64,000 nt of DNA from Heliocidaris erythrogramma (GCA_025617745.1 CM046866.1:17615725-17679724), one strand, 5' to 3'; shown: positions 13,909 through 25,984, counted from the first letter of the stretch. Notes: generated by a model not told the origin, from the sequence alone. Made by a program: numbers and translations.

Positions 13909-13984
13909 GAATCCTTTTCTGGTAAACTGCACAATTTTTAGCTAATAAGATGCACATCTGATGTGTTTTTGCAAATTTATCAGA

Positions 13985-14325
13985 CAAATACAATAATTAC
14001 ATATAATGCCTCATAACTGTGTGCTAATTTCACTTGTTGCGACTGTGTAATTCTACATCTACATCTACACGTATGCACATTAATACACACTACAGGCTTA
14101 CCTTCACAAGCAAACAGTGTTTCAGTACACGGAGATGTAGTCTAGGAAATCACGTTCTCCTACCCGACCACAATGTGTCTCTCATCCTACATGCTGGACT
14201 AGCTACCAAATCATTTCCTCACCCTTTCTACCACAGCAATATTAATCCTGCTCATCTCCTTCAAATTAAATTTGATTCTGTCACGTTCACAATGCCAATC
14301 TCCATAGAGAGATGACAAACTCTCA
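13985..14325. repeat. Direct duplication, second copy
   Basis: Second member of the pair described at 13535-13908. The most conserved stretch lies at 14157-14322. What preserves it, recency or constraint, cannot be told from one genome. Confidence 0.85.
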
Positions 14326-14337
14326 CATCGACCGACA

Positions 14338-14457
14338 GAATGAGGGAAGGGAGGGTTAAGTCTTCCCCTGGGGTGGGGTGAGTAGTAATGAAAAACAAGG
14401 GAAGGCAGGGTTAAGTCATCCCCTGGGGTGGGGTGAGCAGTAATGAAAAACAAAGGT
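14338..14457. repeat. Two tandem 60-bp units
   Basis: GGGTTAAGTC(T/A)TCCCCTGGGG followed by TGGGGTGAG(T/C)AGTAATGAAAAACAA occurs twice head to tail, directly after the larger duplication. The two units differ at only a few positions, so this step is recent. Confidence 0.9.
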
Positions 14458-14680
14458 CCCTAATAACCCTTGGCGATGGTTGCCAAAGAACACAATTTAT
14501 GAGTCTCAGGAAATAGGGTGCTGGAGAAGGAAAAGGGTCCCCATCATTTTCTGGGCTCCTACTACTCTATGCCCCCTCCCAACACCAACATTTCAATTTT
14601 TCAAATATAGATGTAGACATCAAAGGTATGCTTGAAAGCAATTCATGACCTAACTTAAACTGAAATGTAATAATTCTTAT

Positions 14681-15074
14681 TTAATCTTTGAGACAATTGA
14701 CCACATTTTGTGGTTTGGCTTAATAACTTTTGATTCACAGCTCTAAAAAATATAACAGATGCATCACTAGAAAGAGCAAAAGTTTCTGCACACACTGTGT
14801 GTCCATTTTTGTTGCATGACCATTTTGTGTTTGACACCAGGAATTTTAAAAATCCTTAAATTGGCACATGTTGCGAGACTCAAAATCATTGTTTTTTTAT
14901 CGAAATTGGCAATTTTTTCAACTTTTCGACAAAATCTGTAACCTGAATATTGTTTTCAAAGACATTACACCTTATTAGAACCATGCAGCACTAAAAGAAA
15001 AATATTGTTGCCAATTTGAAGAACAAAATGTGATCAATTTACCCCTTAAATAATTCCTGTCCTGAAAAGGTTAA
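14681..15074 (-). mobile_element. TTAA-flanked MITE (piggyBac-like termini), copy 1
   Basis: It is an inverted copy of 57379-57799 (shared AATTGACCACATTTTGTGGTT as AACCACAAAATGTCAATT, GTTGCCAATTTGAAGAAC, CTTTGAAAACAATAT). Both copies end in TTAA followed by CCTTTTCA / CCCTTTCA-type inverted termini. TTAA targets and CCC-type ends are typical of the piggyBac superfamily (family knowledge). It has no transposase. Confidence 0.75.
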
Positions 15075-15562
15075 TGAAGAAATCTTTTTATTTTGGTTGC
15101 AAGCCGGGCAACCAGAATGATTGCTTATAGGTTGCCAAATTCAACTTTTGTGGGCATACAGTATACTGCACAAAATTCATGAATAAAAGATGGCAAGTTT
15201 ACAACTTATGAATAATACATGAATGTTTTCTGAGGCCATTATCAATGTTATTCTACGTATTAAAATATATGTTATTCATGGTAATGGGTGTACATGTTGA
15301 CATCTTTCCGGATTTTATGGGTCACCACAAGCAGTCATCACTTACTTCAACATATCCGCAATTCTCCCTGCAACACTTTATAAACGCATTTGGTATGTGC
15401 ATGGTTTTAATCAATACTTACATCATACATGTATTACTTTGCTGCTGCGATACATTGTAGGATCCACATCTCCTGGGTATGGACAAAATTTGATGTGACA
15501 AAAGCACTGAATATGACCCAGCTCAGAAAAGAGAGAAAAATCTGGTTGACAGTAAAGCATCA
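15075..15562. other. Intergenic DNA, nothing recognised
   Basis: No gene or repeat recognised. Confidence 0.4.
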
Positions 15563-15563
15563 C

Positions 15564-15596
<33 letters not shown>

Positions 15597-15602
15597 GAGA
15601 GG

Positions 15603-15657
<55 letters not shown>

Positions 15658-15665
15658 AGGGAGAA
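15563..15665. repeat. (GA)n microsatellite
   Basis: About 100 bases of GA repeats with GGGA interruptions. The Ser/Leu and Arg/Glu frames through it are artefacts. Confidence 0.95.
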
Positions 15666-18260
15666 ATGATGGATACTGAATGCAAATATAGCTAGGAGAG
15701 GCTGGAGGGGAAAGGCACTCAAGCTGAAGTTAGGAAAAATAATATTCCCTGCTCCAGACACAAATATTAAGCTTGATGGAATTTGGCATTTGCCTGAATA
15801 GCAGCGTTCATTAAGAAGGGTTCGATCTCAGCAAGCGTGATTAGGGTTCAGATGACTGAATTGTTTGTGATGGAAAGCTTAAATGCTTTCATAGCTTTAT
15901 CTATGTCAACTTCTATTGCAAAGCTGATGTGATTCTCTAAATTCAGCTCCATTTCTTGCCCTCATTATGAATGATCATTATAAATGTGTTGCTACATGTA
16001 CATAAAGCTATAATGAATGATGCGAACAGATGCAAAAGTTGCTTTAAAGATAATATTTTCCAATTTTGATAGCCTTTGAATTGTTAAAAAAAATTGGAAA
16101 ACGAATTTGAAAGGGCTTCAAGCAAAAATATCATAGTGCATGTTTCGTTAAAACATGTGCAAATGCATAATAAACAGCATACAATAAATATATGATTTTT
16201 TTTTTTGGGGGGGGGAATAATCTTTTTATATTGTTGATTTCCTCCTCTCCAAAACACAAATTCTGTGTTATACAAATTAGATGTTTGAAATTTATGCCCC
16301 CTCCCCCCCCCAAAAAAAAAGAAAAAAAATCATTTTACGGTATTATTCATTTGCCAGTGAGTCTGAAATACAAATTTAAAAAAATTATTGAAAAATACAT
16401 GCTGCATACAAGCGATGTGTATAGCTGACAGGTTTCATTTGCTTATTCTTGGATCTAATTTCCAGGCCTAAAACTAATCACTTCGCAGATCAATGGCAAA
16501 GGCACCAATTTGCTTCTGGAAATCTAAGAAGACAGAACAGATTAAAATAAATCTGTACTCACTTGCATATAATCTCTGTAGAGCTCTGATGATACAGAAT
16601 ATCTTGACAATTTAAAGTATGCTGTCCTAATTGAATAAATTTATGCTCAGATTGTGTTTCAGAAGCATAATCGTCCACTTTATTTCTTGTTCAACGGCCA
16701 TACCTCCTTTACTGTTCAATATCAATTTCTTTGTTTTATACAATCTACAACCTTTCATATCGATGGACATATCTTTGATTCATCAAAGTGAACAAATCAG
16801 AGAAAGATAAGCATTTGACTCCATTATATATGCAAGATACTTGTAGAAATCAACTCCAGACACGATTATTCATTACAAAGCAATGTACAGCCCTTACTTG
16901 CAAGTTCTAAAGGTACATGTTTTTGCATTTATCTTGCATTGGAAACCTTCCACAGATTTCCACCTCAAATTTGAAGTTTGGTTGGGACAATTCTCAAACT
17001 ATTCCAACAGAAGAGAAAATAGCCACCAGCAGGGGGCTTTTATTCACTTGTAAAAAAAAAACCTCTTTGAGTTAGGGAGGGTGCTGTAAAGATTTTAAAA
17101 TCCCAAACCCAAACAAATCTTTATAGAAAACACCAAACCTATTCATTGATGGCTGCTGGCTAGAAAGGCAGGCAATAAAGCATTGTATTATCCCTGAAAT
17201 GATATAGACTAGTAGGAAAAGGAGATTATTTGAAGAGGGAAAAGGAAAGGAGTTTCTTAGGCAATAATCTCTAATGCACTGATGGAAAGGTGAGATATCA
17301 GTGAAGGCTTGTGAAAGAGAAACCCACAAACAAACTTGGGATACCTGCAAGCAGTTTCAGTGTAATCTGAGCTCTGACTTTGCCGGAATGTGAACTTTAC
17401 AGAGAGCGTCGATCTTGAGAACGTGGAATAGATTTTCTTGTGATACATGAACTGAGGCTACACGTACCATGTATTTAGAACACATTTTGTCGGTCTCATG
17501 TTCTACATTTCATCATTCCTGGCAAAATGCATGCATTGAAATTTTGCTGTCTCATTTAATACAAAGTCATAACCTAACTTTTAACAAACTACAAAGGTGT
17601 TCCTTTACTTACTGACATACCAAACTGAAATAGAATAGAGACTTTCCTTCAGTCCACAAATTACAAAGATTGCAAAATGATCTGACTGATGTCAATTCTT
17701 GGTAAGAAGTACCTGCAAAGTTCAGAGATGAAAACAAATGAAAATGAGAAAGATTAGAAATTACGTTGTATTATTTTTTTTCTCCAAATATATTTCTTGT
17801 GCAAGTGCAACCTGTGGTTTATTATTGATGTGCAGCCTTCACAAATTCTTATAAATACATGTACATACATGTATAAAGGAAATTCACAGAAAGTATAGTG
17901 AGATGGAAAAAAAAGAGACTATATCTCACAGTGGGAAATACTTCATACAGACATAATAATGACTACAGAAGAATGAAAAATATGGATATCATGAAATGTA
18001 ATGCTCTAATGTACAATTGTAATCTATCCTAGCAATCTCATGCAGACAAAAACTTACATTAACAATCTGCTCATATAATCGTCCTTCATGATTTACAACC
18101 CTGAAATTTCTGAAACTCTAGATGGCAATTTAACTTGATTTCAGAGGATTTCAAACAAAGGCAGATTATTCTCTGTAATGTGAGATGCACAGTATGAACA
18201 ATATGCAATGTTTATAATTTTTGCTATTCAATGTATTGTGTACTCCCTTAATATGAAAGT
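15666..18260. other. Intergenic DNA, nothing recognised
   Basis: Contains short G and C runs near 16205 and 16305 with opposite neighbours (TTTTTTGGGGGG and CCCCCCAAAAAA), making a weak inverted pair around about 80 bases. Otherwise no gene or family repeat was recognised. Confidence 0.4.
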
Positions 18261-18652
18261 GCAGGGTTAAAGATAAAGTTGAGTTCTGGTCATGAGATTG
18301 AATTGTGAAAGAAACTGTCTCAAAGCAAGTGGGAAAGGTTGATTATATAGCACATAAAAATTGGTTTATGCTGTAAGGTTTTGGAATCACCAAAATGATG
18401 GGAAATTGACTCAATCCTGTTAAGAGTCACATGCACTGCACACATAAATGTATATACGGGACTACACACAAATGTTCGGCCTGAACATTTCAGCTGTTTC
18501 TTATATTTTGAATGTGAGAGCATTTAAAGAGCAATCCTTTTCATGGAAATTTCTACTATGATATTTTTACAAACTGACATAAAATGAACGAGAAAGCTCA
18601 CAAATTATTTTTTTACCTTTCCCAGAACTCAACCTTCCCTTTAAAGGATCGG
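18261..18652. repeat. Dispersed repeat, family B, copy 2
   Basis: Partner of 4151-4510 in the same orientation; see that entry for shared landmarks. Similarity stops at CTTTAAAGG, where a LINE/SINE-like tail begins. Confidence 0.75.
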
Positions 18653-18812
18653 AGGAGAAGAAGACAAAGGATGAGATAGATAGGTGAGACCAATGAAATG
18701 GACTAGTCCATAAGAGAGATGTGCTTAGTTCCACAGGCACATATAAACCTGGAGAAAGTTTGTCCATGTGGTCACCAAGAGTCAGAGACGATTCAACGGC
18801 ACCTAATAACAA
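18653..18812 (+). mobile_element. Non-LTR tail with RTE-like 3' end
   Basis: The stretch GGTCACCAAGAGTCAGAGAC followed by GATTCAACGGCACCTAATAAC resembles the 3' tail of RTE-type LINEs and of SINEs that borrow it (GAGTCGGAATCGAC..GACGGCACCTAACAAC type, from memory). There is no reverse-transcriptase frame, so this is a 5'-truncated copy or SINE. It abuts the family B repeat. Confidence 0.55.
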
Positions 18813-19164
18813 TACTCCTTTCATTTCATTTTCATTCTTCCATTCTAACGTCATCCTCTTCTCATGTTCTGATCCATATACATGTATTACAACAATTCAA
18901 GTTGCCTATCTCAAAGTTGTCACATGTTCTTCAATGTATGATAACATGCAGCTGAAAGTATCTGGAACTATTCAATATGTATTTCTTTGAACCTTTCAAT
19001 CATAACACTTCATTAAAAAAATTGTAGCCTATCAAACTCATGTCAACTACACATGAGAACTACATTTCATATTAAAAGGACTTGAGCAATTAATTATGTC
19101 AGACCATCATAATATACTGTACTTGTATGTTCCTACTGAGAAAGAAATATGGTGGTATAAAGAA
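18813..19164. other. Intergenic DNA, nothing recognised
   Basis: No gene or repeat recognised. Confidence 0.4.
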
Positions 19165-20430
19165 CTCCATTCACCTCCCCCCAAAAAACCTTTTAATCCC
19201 ATTAGTGTACACTCATCCTAACAACCTTGTCTACATCACGCCATTTCGTGCAAAGAGCTAGCTTTCGTGACAATATGGCCATAGCAATGGCCCCTAAAGA
19301 TTTATCTTGTTAATCTTTACAACCCTGCCCCCATCATGATGTAACATGTTAGCCCGACATGTACTTGGTAAACCAATTTCTGGTAGGAAGCTCATCTCAG
19401 TGATAATATGGTTGTGGTAAGAAGACCCCCCCCTTTTTATCCTGTTATATTTTATATTCAATATGACCCTGTCCCATAAAGCCGGTTTCTTTTGAGGAGT
19501 AAATCTTAGTGAGAAAATGGCTATAGTAAGAATCCCCTCCCCCTTCTATCCTATTAGACTACACTCTTTCTTACAACCCTGTCCAGATAAACACAATTTC
19601 TTGTAAGGAGAACATATCTCAATGAGAACATGGCTATGTTAAGAAGCCCCCTTCCATCTTAGCCTACCCTCTTTCTCACAACCCTGTTCCCATAAAGCCA
19701 TTTCTTGTGAGGAGCTAATCTTAGCTGTGGTAAGAAGCCCCCTGCTATCCCATAAGACTATACCCTCTTTCTTACAACCCTGTCCCCATCTACTGGTAGT
19801 AATTTCTTGTAAGGAGTTAATCTTAGTATAAAGAACATGGTAATGGGAAGAAGGTCTCTTCTCTCCTATTAGACTATCCTCTATCTTCCAATCCTGTTCC
19901 CATTAAGCCATTTCTGCCCAGAATCCCCCTCCCCTTCTATCCTATTAGCCTACACTCTTTCTTACAACCCTGTCCAGATAAACACAATTTCTTGTAAGGA
20001 GAACACATATCTCAATGAGAACATGGCTATGTTAAGAAGCCCCCTTCCATCTTATTAGCCTACCCTCTTTCTCACAACCCTGTTCCCATAAAGCCATTTC
20101 TTGTGAGGAACTAATCTTAGCTGTGGTAAGAAGCCCCCTGCTATCCCATAAGACTATACCCTCTTTCTTACAACCCTGTCCCCATCTACTGGTAGTAATT
20201 TCTTGTAAGGAGCTAATCTTAGTATAAAGAACATGGTCATGGGAAGAAGGTCTCTTCTCTCCTATTAGACTATCCTCTATCTTCCAACCCTGTTCCCATT
20301 AAGCCCTTTCCGCTCAGAAGATCTTCTCACCAATAATACAGCAATGGTGAGAGCCCCCTTTTATCTTATTACTCTACCCTCTTCAGTACAACCCTGTCCC
20401 CATCAAGATATTTCATGTGAGAAGCTAATC
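19165..20430. repeat. Degenerate minisatellite, about 95-100 bp unit, with a 390-bp higher-order repeat
   Basis: A dozen or so units share CCCATTAGACTACACTC, CTTACAACCCTGTCCCCAT, AATTTCTTGTAAGGAG and AATGAGAACATGGCTATG in this order. A block of about four units at 19532-19910 is repeated almost unchanged at 19922-20300, so a 390-base higher-order unit has duplicated recently on top of an older array. No coding frame is kept. Confidence 0.9.
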
Positions 20431-20620
20431 TCAGTGATAATCCCATAAATCCCCACAGAGCCCCCTCAATTGCTTTTGAGTCATCGCTTCTGAAGATATA
20501 CGGTCCTTTAACCTGTTCCCTTCCATCACAGCAATTCTTACGTTTCTACGCACCCGGACAACGTGCGGCAATATCTTCTCGAAAGGTTGCATTTGGAGAG
20601 AGATAAATGTCAAATGTAGA
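20431..20620. promoter_or_regulatory. CpG-bearing block beside the minisatellite, candidate regulatory element
   Basis: After the array ends, about 190 bases have higher GC and CpG content (TTACGTTTCTACGCACCCGG, ACAACGTGCGGC) and no repeat partner. There is no splice-bounded exon. Function is inferred only from composition. Confidence 0.2.
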
Positions 20621-22075
20621 GTATAGCCTATAATTAGCTTAACGGTTTTCTTCTTTTGGACAATCTTAAACCAAGTTATAAATAATGATGAGTCATCCTA
20701 ACCATGACATATTGTTTGCATAATCTTGTCATATTTTCAAGGAAGGCATGGATACATGAGTAAACGGCCCATCTCGAGGAGACTGTTTATATAGGCCGTG
20801 ACATATAAATCAAACACTCCCATCTCTTAAAGTTGTACTTAGATATTAAGTTTAATGTACAGTAGCAAAATTGTACTCCCATTAATATTAGCTAAGTTTT
20901 TGTAAGTAATAATAGACCCTTCACTTTTCTAACAAACACGTATACATTAAAATTTCTTCTTTTTTGAAGTATGTAATATTAGACCCTCACATTTCAACCA
21001 AACATGTATACATCAACATTTCTTTCTTCCAATTGAATTTTTCTCCTCCTCCTCCTCCATTTCCTCCTTTTAACAGTTGTATATTCTTTAACGAAATGTC
21101 TAAAGGGTTATATCACTGTTATATGCTGTTATCTGGGTAGAATTATAATCTCCTGTCTCAGCCTTGCAAAGTACTCAAAATCCAATTATCAAGATATAGA
21201 TAGATAGAATAGGACTAATGACACAAGATATAGCCTTCTATAAAAACAAATGTGGTCAGCTATACAATATACACCTGACATTAAAGTACCTTGCTACAAT
21301 ATAAATAAAGAATCAGCTCCAGCTAATTAATAATAATTTCAAGATAAGAAAAAAGGTAGCAATGCAATACATGTATTCCTGTATTGTATCAATATTTTCA
21401 CATAACTATTGCATATCAATAACAATAATAACTAGCATTTAATACACTCTTCATATAATAGTACAACTATATCACGTTTACAAAATCAATAGTAATACAT
21501 AACACATAAATGTATTAGGTCATACTGTTATATTAAAGTATTTTCTATATTCCAACACAATTTTATTGATTTCTACTGACAGTATCTATATTGCAGCCAA
21601 TGACATGCTTCAATGTGGAGCTAGAATTCAATCAATGTTTAATCTATTCAGTGCTGCTGTTTCCCCACACAATTATGTCTTTGATTTGTCTAGATAGAAA
21701 TTGAATCCTCTGACAAAGATGGACCAAATCATGATTCGAATTGGACCAAGATTTCAATAGTATTGTTATCTCCTCAAAAGACGATAACCCTGATCAATTC
21801 ATTGCAGCCCTCTGATATCGTTCACGCCTTTCCTTTCAGCCCCTGGTTCCCCAGATCCCAGGTAATCCCTCAAGGTGACTTGGTGTCAATCACAATATCA
21901 AACCATGGACATGGTATAGAGATGACACGCAGCATAGATCAACATTAATTAATAAAAGCTTGGTCAAGAAATAACAAGGTACATGTACATATACACAAAC
22001 TGTTGCGCTATGAGATGTCACAGCTTTAGATTTTATTAGCGAACAATTGCTAATGCCTCTTCAGTGATCCATCCT
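20621..22075. other. Intergenic DNA, nothing recognised
   Basis: AT-rich, with TCC/CTC triplet runs near 21045. No gene recognised. Confidence 0.4.
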
Positions 22076-22260
22076 TATTCCTCTCTTCTCTCTCTTCTCT
22101 CTCTCTCCTCTCTCTCTCTCTCTCTTCTTCTTCTTCTTCTTCTTCTTCTCCTTCTCCTTCTCCTCCTCCTCCCTCTCCTGCTCCTTTTCCTCCTTCTCCT
22201 CCTCCTTCCCCTTCTCCTTCTCCTTCTCCTCCATCTCCTTCTCCTTCTCCTTACTTTCTT
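22076..22260 (+). repeat. (CT)n/(CTT)n pyrimidine microsatellite
   Basis: Compound pyrimidine repeat of CTCTCT, CTT and CTCCTT units. The Leu-rich frame through it is an artefact. Confidence 0.95.
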
Positions 22261-23343
22261 AGATTATTCTGCTTATTGATCTAATTTTCTGGTTTTAATT
22301 TGGTATAGACAAAAAAGAAGCATGGATACGTGCATTCAATAATCAATATTATATCTAAGGTTTTGAAACATACGATGAATATGAAATAAAAAGGAAACAG
22401 AAATAGAAAAGGAAACCTAGATAACAATATTATTGAATATTTAACATTTCAAATAAACCTATTTGATTTTCATGTTTATTGTAATCTCCCTGTAGTGATA
22501 CCTACATGTTGTAAGGGTACCAAGTTTGAAGTTCATTCCCCAAACACTTCCTGAGATGTATTCCTGGATAAATCATGATAATGCAATGACATAGCAGCGA
22601 GGATAGACAGGCACATGATGCCTCCAGCATCACTTCCATTGGAACAGTATAAAAATAAATGCAATATGAACAAAGTGATAAACAGTGTACAGTATAAAAG
22701 ATCTACCTTTTCCCTAACACTCCCTCACGGTAGCTCAAAATAATTTTCGACCCACACCTGACAAGAAGAGCACACATGCAGCTGTCCAAAGCTGAACACA
22801 CAGACTAAACAGCTTAGCTTTTCCAGTCCTTTTGAGCATCGATCGATCAATAATTGGAGTTGACGCATGGTCCAGAGAGTGAGGAAGCTCCAATGATTCT
22901 GGGTGCGTTCATACACCTTTACCATTCCATCTATGACATACTTCCACTCTACGTTAACACGATAGTGGTTTGAACACAATCATGCTTGAAAATGACCATG
23001 ATGTGTATTCACAGTAATGTGTGAAACCAGTTGCCCTTTCTCACCCCCCCCCACCCCCGCATCCAAACAAAATTTTACAAATAAAAAAAGAAATGAAAAA
23101 GAGTGAGAGTGAAAGAGTGAAAGAGTGAAAGGAGAGAAAAAGAAAAGCCAGTATCAATCTTCCCCACCCCCCCCCCCCCCCCCCCCCCCGCCACAAAAAA
23201 AAAAAAAAAAAATCCTGGTTACATTTCTTAGCTTAGAATCTAGACAATAACTTAATGTGAATACTGATTAACTAGGCATATATACACATGTATTAAACTG
23301 CATGTACAGTATGGTTATCAGGCCATATCATTTACACAGTACA
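22261..23343. other. Intergenic DNA with a poly-C/poly-A tract
   Basis: Holds a poly-C run followed by poly-A at 23165-23212. No gene was recognised. Confidence 0.4.
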
Positions 23344-23481
23344 GGGGAGCGTTTCATCAAGCATTTTGTCAGTGATTTTCACCGACAAATTTGCTCTCAG
23401 CCAATCAGATGCAAGGATTTCAGTAGCTTATAACAGTTGTCGGTAAAAATCACTGACAAAACACTTGATGAAACGTTCCCC
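23344..23481. mobile_element. MITE, GGGGAGCGTTTCATCAAG termini (family C)
   Basis: GGGGAGCGTTTCATCAAG and CTTGATGAAACGTTCCCC are inverted termini, and the inner sequence pairs too (TTTGTCAGTGATTTT.ACCGAC / GTCGGTAAAAATCACTGACAAA). The unpaired core (AGCCAATCAGATGCAAGGAT) recurs in 39670-39811, 60909-61060 and 28427-28512. Confidence 0.9.
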
Positions 23482-23570
23482 AGGTCTACATGTACATATT
23501 ACTACTAACTTTCTTCATCTTGATGCTAAACAGAAACACCATTGCTTAACAGTCATAAACTATGTACATG

Positions 23571-23875
23571 TGTTGCGGTCTAGTGGATAAGTCACCAAAC
23601 TGTAGATCGCAAGGCACCAGGTTCGAGTCCCAGTCCAGCACTAATGTCCTTTAGCAAGACATTAATCCACATTTGCCACTCTAGACCCAGGTGTAGTGGA
23701 TGGCTACCACTACAGGAGGTATTTATTCCTTGAAGCTCCAGCGCCTTCATTAGAGCAGCTAGGCTGAGCTGGGGTAATAATCCAAGCTCTTTGGAAGCAC
23801 ATACATGTACATGAGACATTGATAAATATGTGATATGCGCTATACAAGAACTGCTCACTAATTATATGTATTTGT
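23571..23875 (+). mobile_element. tRNA-derived SINE, apparently near full length
   Basis: The head has pol III promoter boxes like those of a tRNA: A-box-like TCTAGTGGATAAGTC at about 23579 and B box GGTTCGAGTCC at about 23622. A body follows with CCAGGTGTAGTGGATGGCTA and GAGCTGGGGTAATAAT, and the 3' end has ATATGCGCTATACAAGAACT, similar to the GCGCTATATAAA tail of the LINE at 45050-48825. Sharing a LINE tail is how SINEs recruit LINE machinery (family knowledge). A shorter relative of the 3' half lies at 40295-40403. Confidence 0.85.
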
Positions 23876-24250
23876 AAATGCGGTTCCCATCAACACTATA
23901 CTCACATTTAATACCCAGCAACAATGTATTATCATCATCATCATCCGGAAAGGCAGGTAATAAGGCACAACACGAGTGTCACTATCCTGATCCTACACTC
24001 ATTCTGATCCTACACTCATTCTGACCAACACTGAAAAGTACAGGATCTGACAGATTCCCTAGAACTGTGGACTCACTGCTTGTCCAATTCTCTTTGTATG
24101 CACTGTTTACTCTTCCAATCTTATCCCCATCATCCAACGTCCCATGGTATCAGAAGGGCAGGATCACCTCTAATGAAATAATCAGTCAACTGGTAAATTA
24201 TTGGAAGCGATGCCTTCCTTCCTCCCTCTTTCCACCGATAGCACCACCGA
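23876..24250. other. Intergenic DNA, nothing recognised
   Basis: Short ATC trinucleotide run near 23931 and a duplicated CTGATCCTACACTCATT. No gene recognised. Confidence 0.4.
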
Positions 24251-24490
24251 TACCCCCAGGATGAGTCAGCATTATAAGCTGGCCAGTCGGGAAAGCCTCC
24301 AAATCATTAATGGGATAAAGCGAGCCGCCTACGCGAGCACCGTCGCTGGACCTGAACCGTAAACGTGACAATCGCTGGGGCTTGATTTACCGGCACGATT
24401 TGCGGTCTTATAAACATTGCTCAAAGATACCGCCTTTTTGCGAGGTATTATAAGGATGCCCTCAATTTAGCTTCGGAACATCAGGAGGGG
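24251..24490. promoter_or_regulatory. CpG-rich unique block, candidate conserved regulatory element
   Basis: About 240 bases stand out from AT-rich flanks by CpG density (GCGAGCCGCCTACGCGAGCA, TACCGGCACGATTTGCGG). The block begins with TGAGTCAGCA, an AP-1-type motif. It has no repeat partner and no exon-like frame. A distal enhancer or promoter of an unannotated RNA are the simplest readings, both unproven. Confidence 0.3.
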
Positions 24491-24700
24491 GGTGTTTATG
24501 ACACATAGTCATAATGAAAATAATTCACGGATCAGCATTCTGTTTATTTGATGTAATCTATATCAATTTACAGCCAGTCTGGTGCCCATATACAGACTTC
24601 AGTACTAATATTCTTAATTCTTGTTTAAAGCACTTATACTGACAAGACTACAAATCATGGTTAGGAGAGGAGCAAGAAGGAGAGATGTTGAACATCCTCC

Positions 24701-24976
24701 TACTGTAAACGCTATTATTTTCGCGTGATTAAATTTTCGCGCGGAGCCACCCAAAAGCATATTCGCAGGTTCATGAATTCGCGCTGCACAATTACTCACT
24801 CGCACTCTAAAATGGACTGGATTCAAACACGTATTGATCAGATGAAGCACGCAATGCAGCGTCCATTCAAAACAAGCATAAGAAATCGTGCTAATATTTT
24901 TGCGTGTTCTAGAATTCGCGCGCGCCGAAAATAGCGCGAAATCCGCGAAAATTAATGTACCTCAAATATTTCTAAA
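24701..24976. mobile_element. MITE, TACTGTAAACGC family, copy 1
   Basis: It starts TACTGTAAACGC.ATTATTTTCGCG and contains AATTCGCGCTGCACAATTAC, GCTAATATTTTTGCG and CGCGAAATCCGC.AAAATTAATGTAC, all shared in order with 57804-58111. Inner inverted pairing is strong (TTTTCGCG / CGCGAAA). The right terminal repeat has decayed here. CpG-rich for the region; no ORF. Confidence 0.85.
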
Positions 24977-25980
24977 TAACTAAAACAATACTCTTCTTAA
25001 CAACTTTTGTTTGGTTCAATATTGGTGATTTTCAGTCACCAATACCAGTATTGAACCATAAAACATATATTCTTTTTTATTCTCCCTTTTTCTTATTAAA
25101 TTTCTCTTTTGTCTTTTTTTATTGGCCAAAATCTTTTTTTTTTTCACTTTAATATTCTGCTATCCTTTTTATTCTTTTCGGGATGTTCCTTTTGTTTTTA
25201 ATGGTAAACATGTTCCCTTTATATTAAAATTTTGCTTTTAACATTAAGATCTAAGTCACCATTAGCAACACTGATAATAACTTGGAACAGATCTCTGAAG
25301 AATGAGAATCCAACACTTCATACGGAATGACTATGATAGGATGTTGAACTCTAAGCCACAGATCGTATCACTTCCCAACAAAGCTCTGTCATATCCAAGC
25401 CTACCCCCCCCCCCCCTTCATCCCCATACCCCCTTTTCACAATCTTTACTCTCTTAGCAATGGATGTCACCTGCATCATCATGATCTTATCTCCATCCAT
25501 CAAAGTTCCCTCTCCAATATCTCAAAATGCACCTCCCCCAGCTAAAAAAAGAAAAGAGAAAAACCCGGTACACACACACACAAGCGGAGTTTTTCCTCCT
25601 CGGGGCCCTCTCAGAAAATTAGAGCAAAAAACAATGAAACTCAGACAAACAACCTGAGGATACCTTTACAGAAAACTGTTGTAATGTTTTGTATGTATAT
25701 TAAAGAACTTGAATAAACAAATTAAGACACACAATTTCACAATTGCTAAAAGAACCAAACAAAAATTGTTGAGTGCATGTTTTAATCTGGAGGTAAGAAT
25801 TTTATATAAAAATAAGCCTTGCCATGCCCAAAATAGCCAGTGTCAAGATAATGAGTGCAATTTTTCAACATAAAACAACAAGGATCCAGAAATGACATTT
25901 TGGGGGATCCATGTGTAGTGGACCGATATAAATTTTAAAAATAAATGGACCCATGAACTAAAAATCTTCTCTTTTCCCCA
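24977..25980. other. Intergenic DNA, nothing recognised
   Basis: T-rich tracts at 25070-25210 and a poly-C run at 25405. A small palindrome (TTGGTTCAATATTGGTGA / TCACCAATACCAGTATTGAACCA) lies at 25010-25058. No gene recognised. Confidence 0.4.
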
Positions 25981-25984
25981 CACA

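Noticed and set aside
15815-15850. GGGTTCGATCTC, a B box-like motif
   Set aside because: No matching A box or tRNA-like fold is present, so it is probably chance.
19165-20430. CRISPR-like regular array
   Set aside because: The units are contiguous and diverged without unique spacers, and the DNA is clearly eukaryotic.
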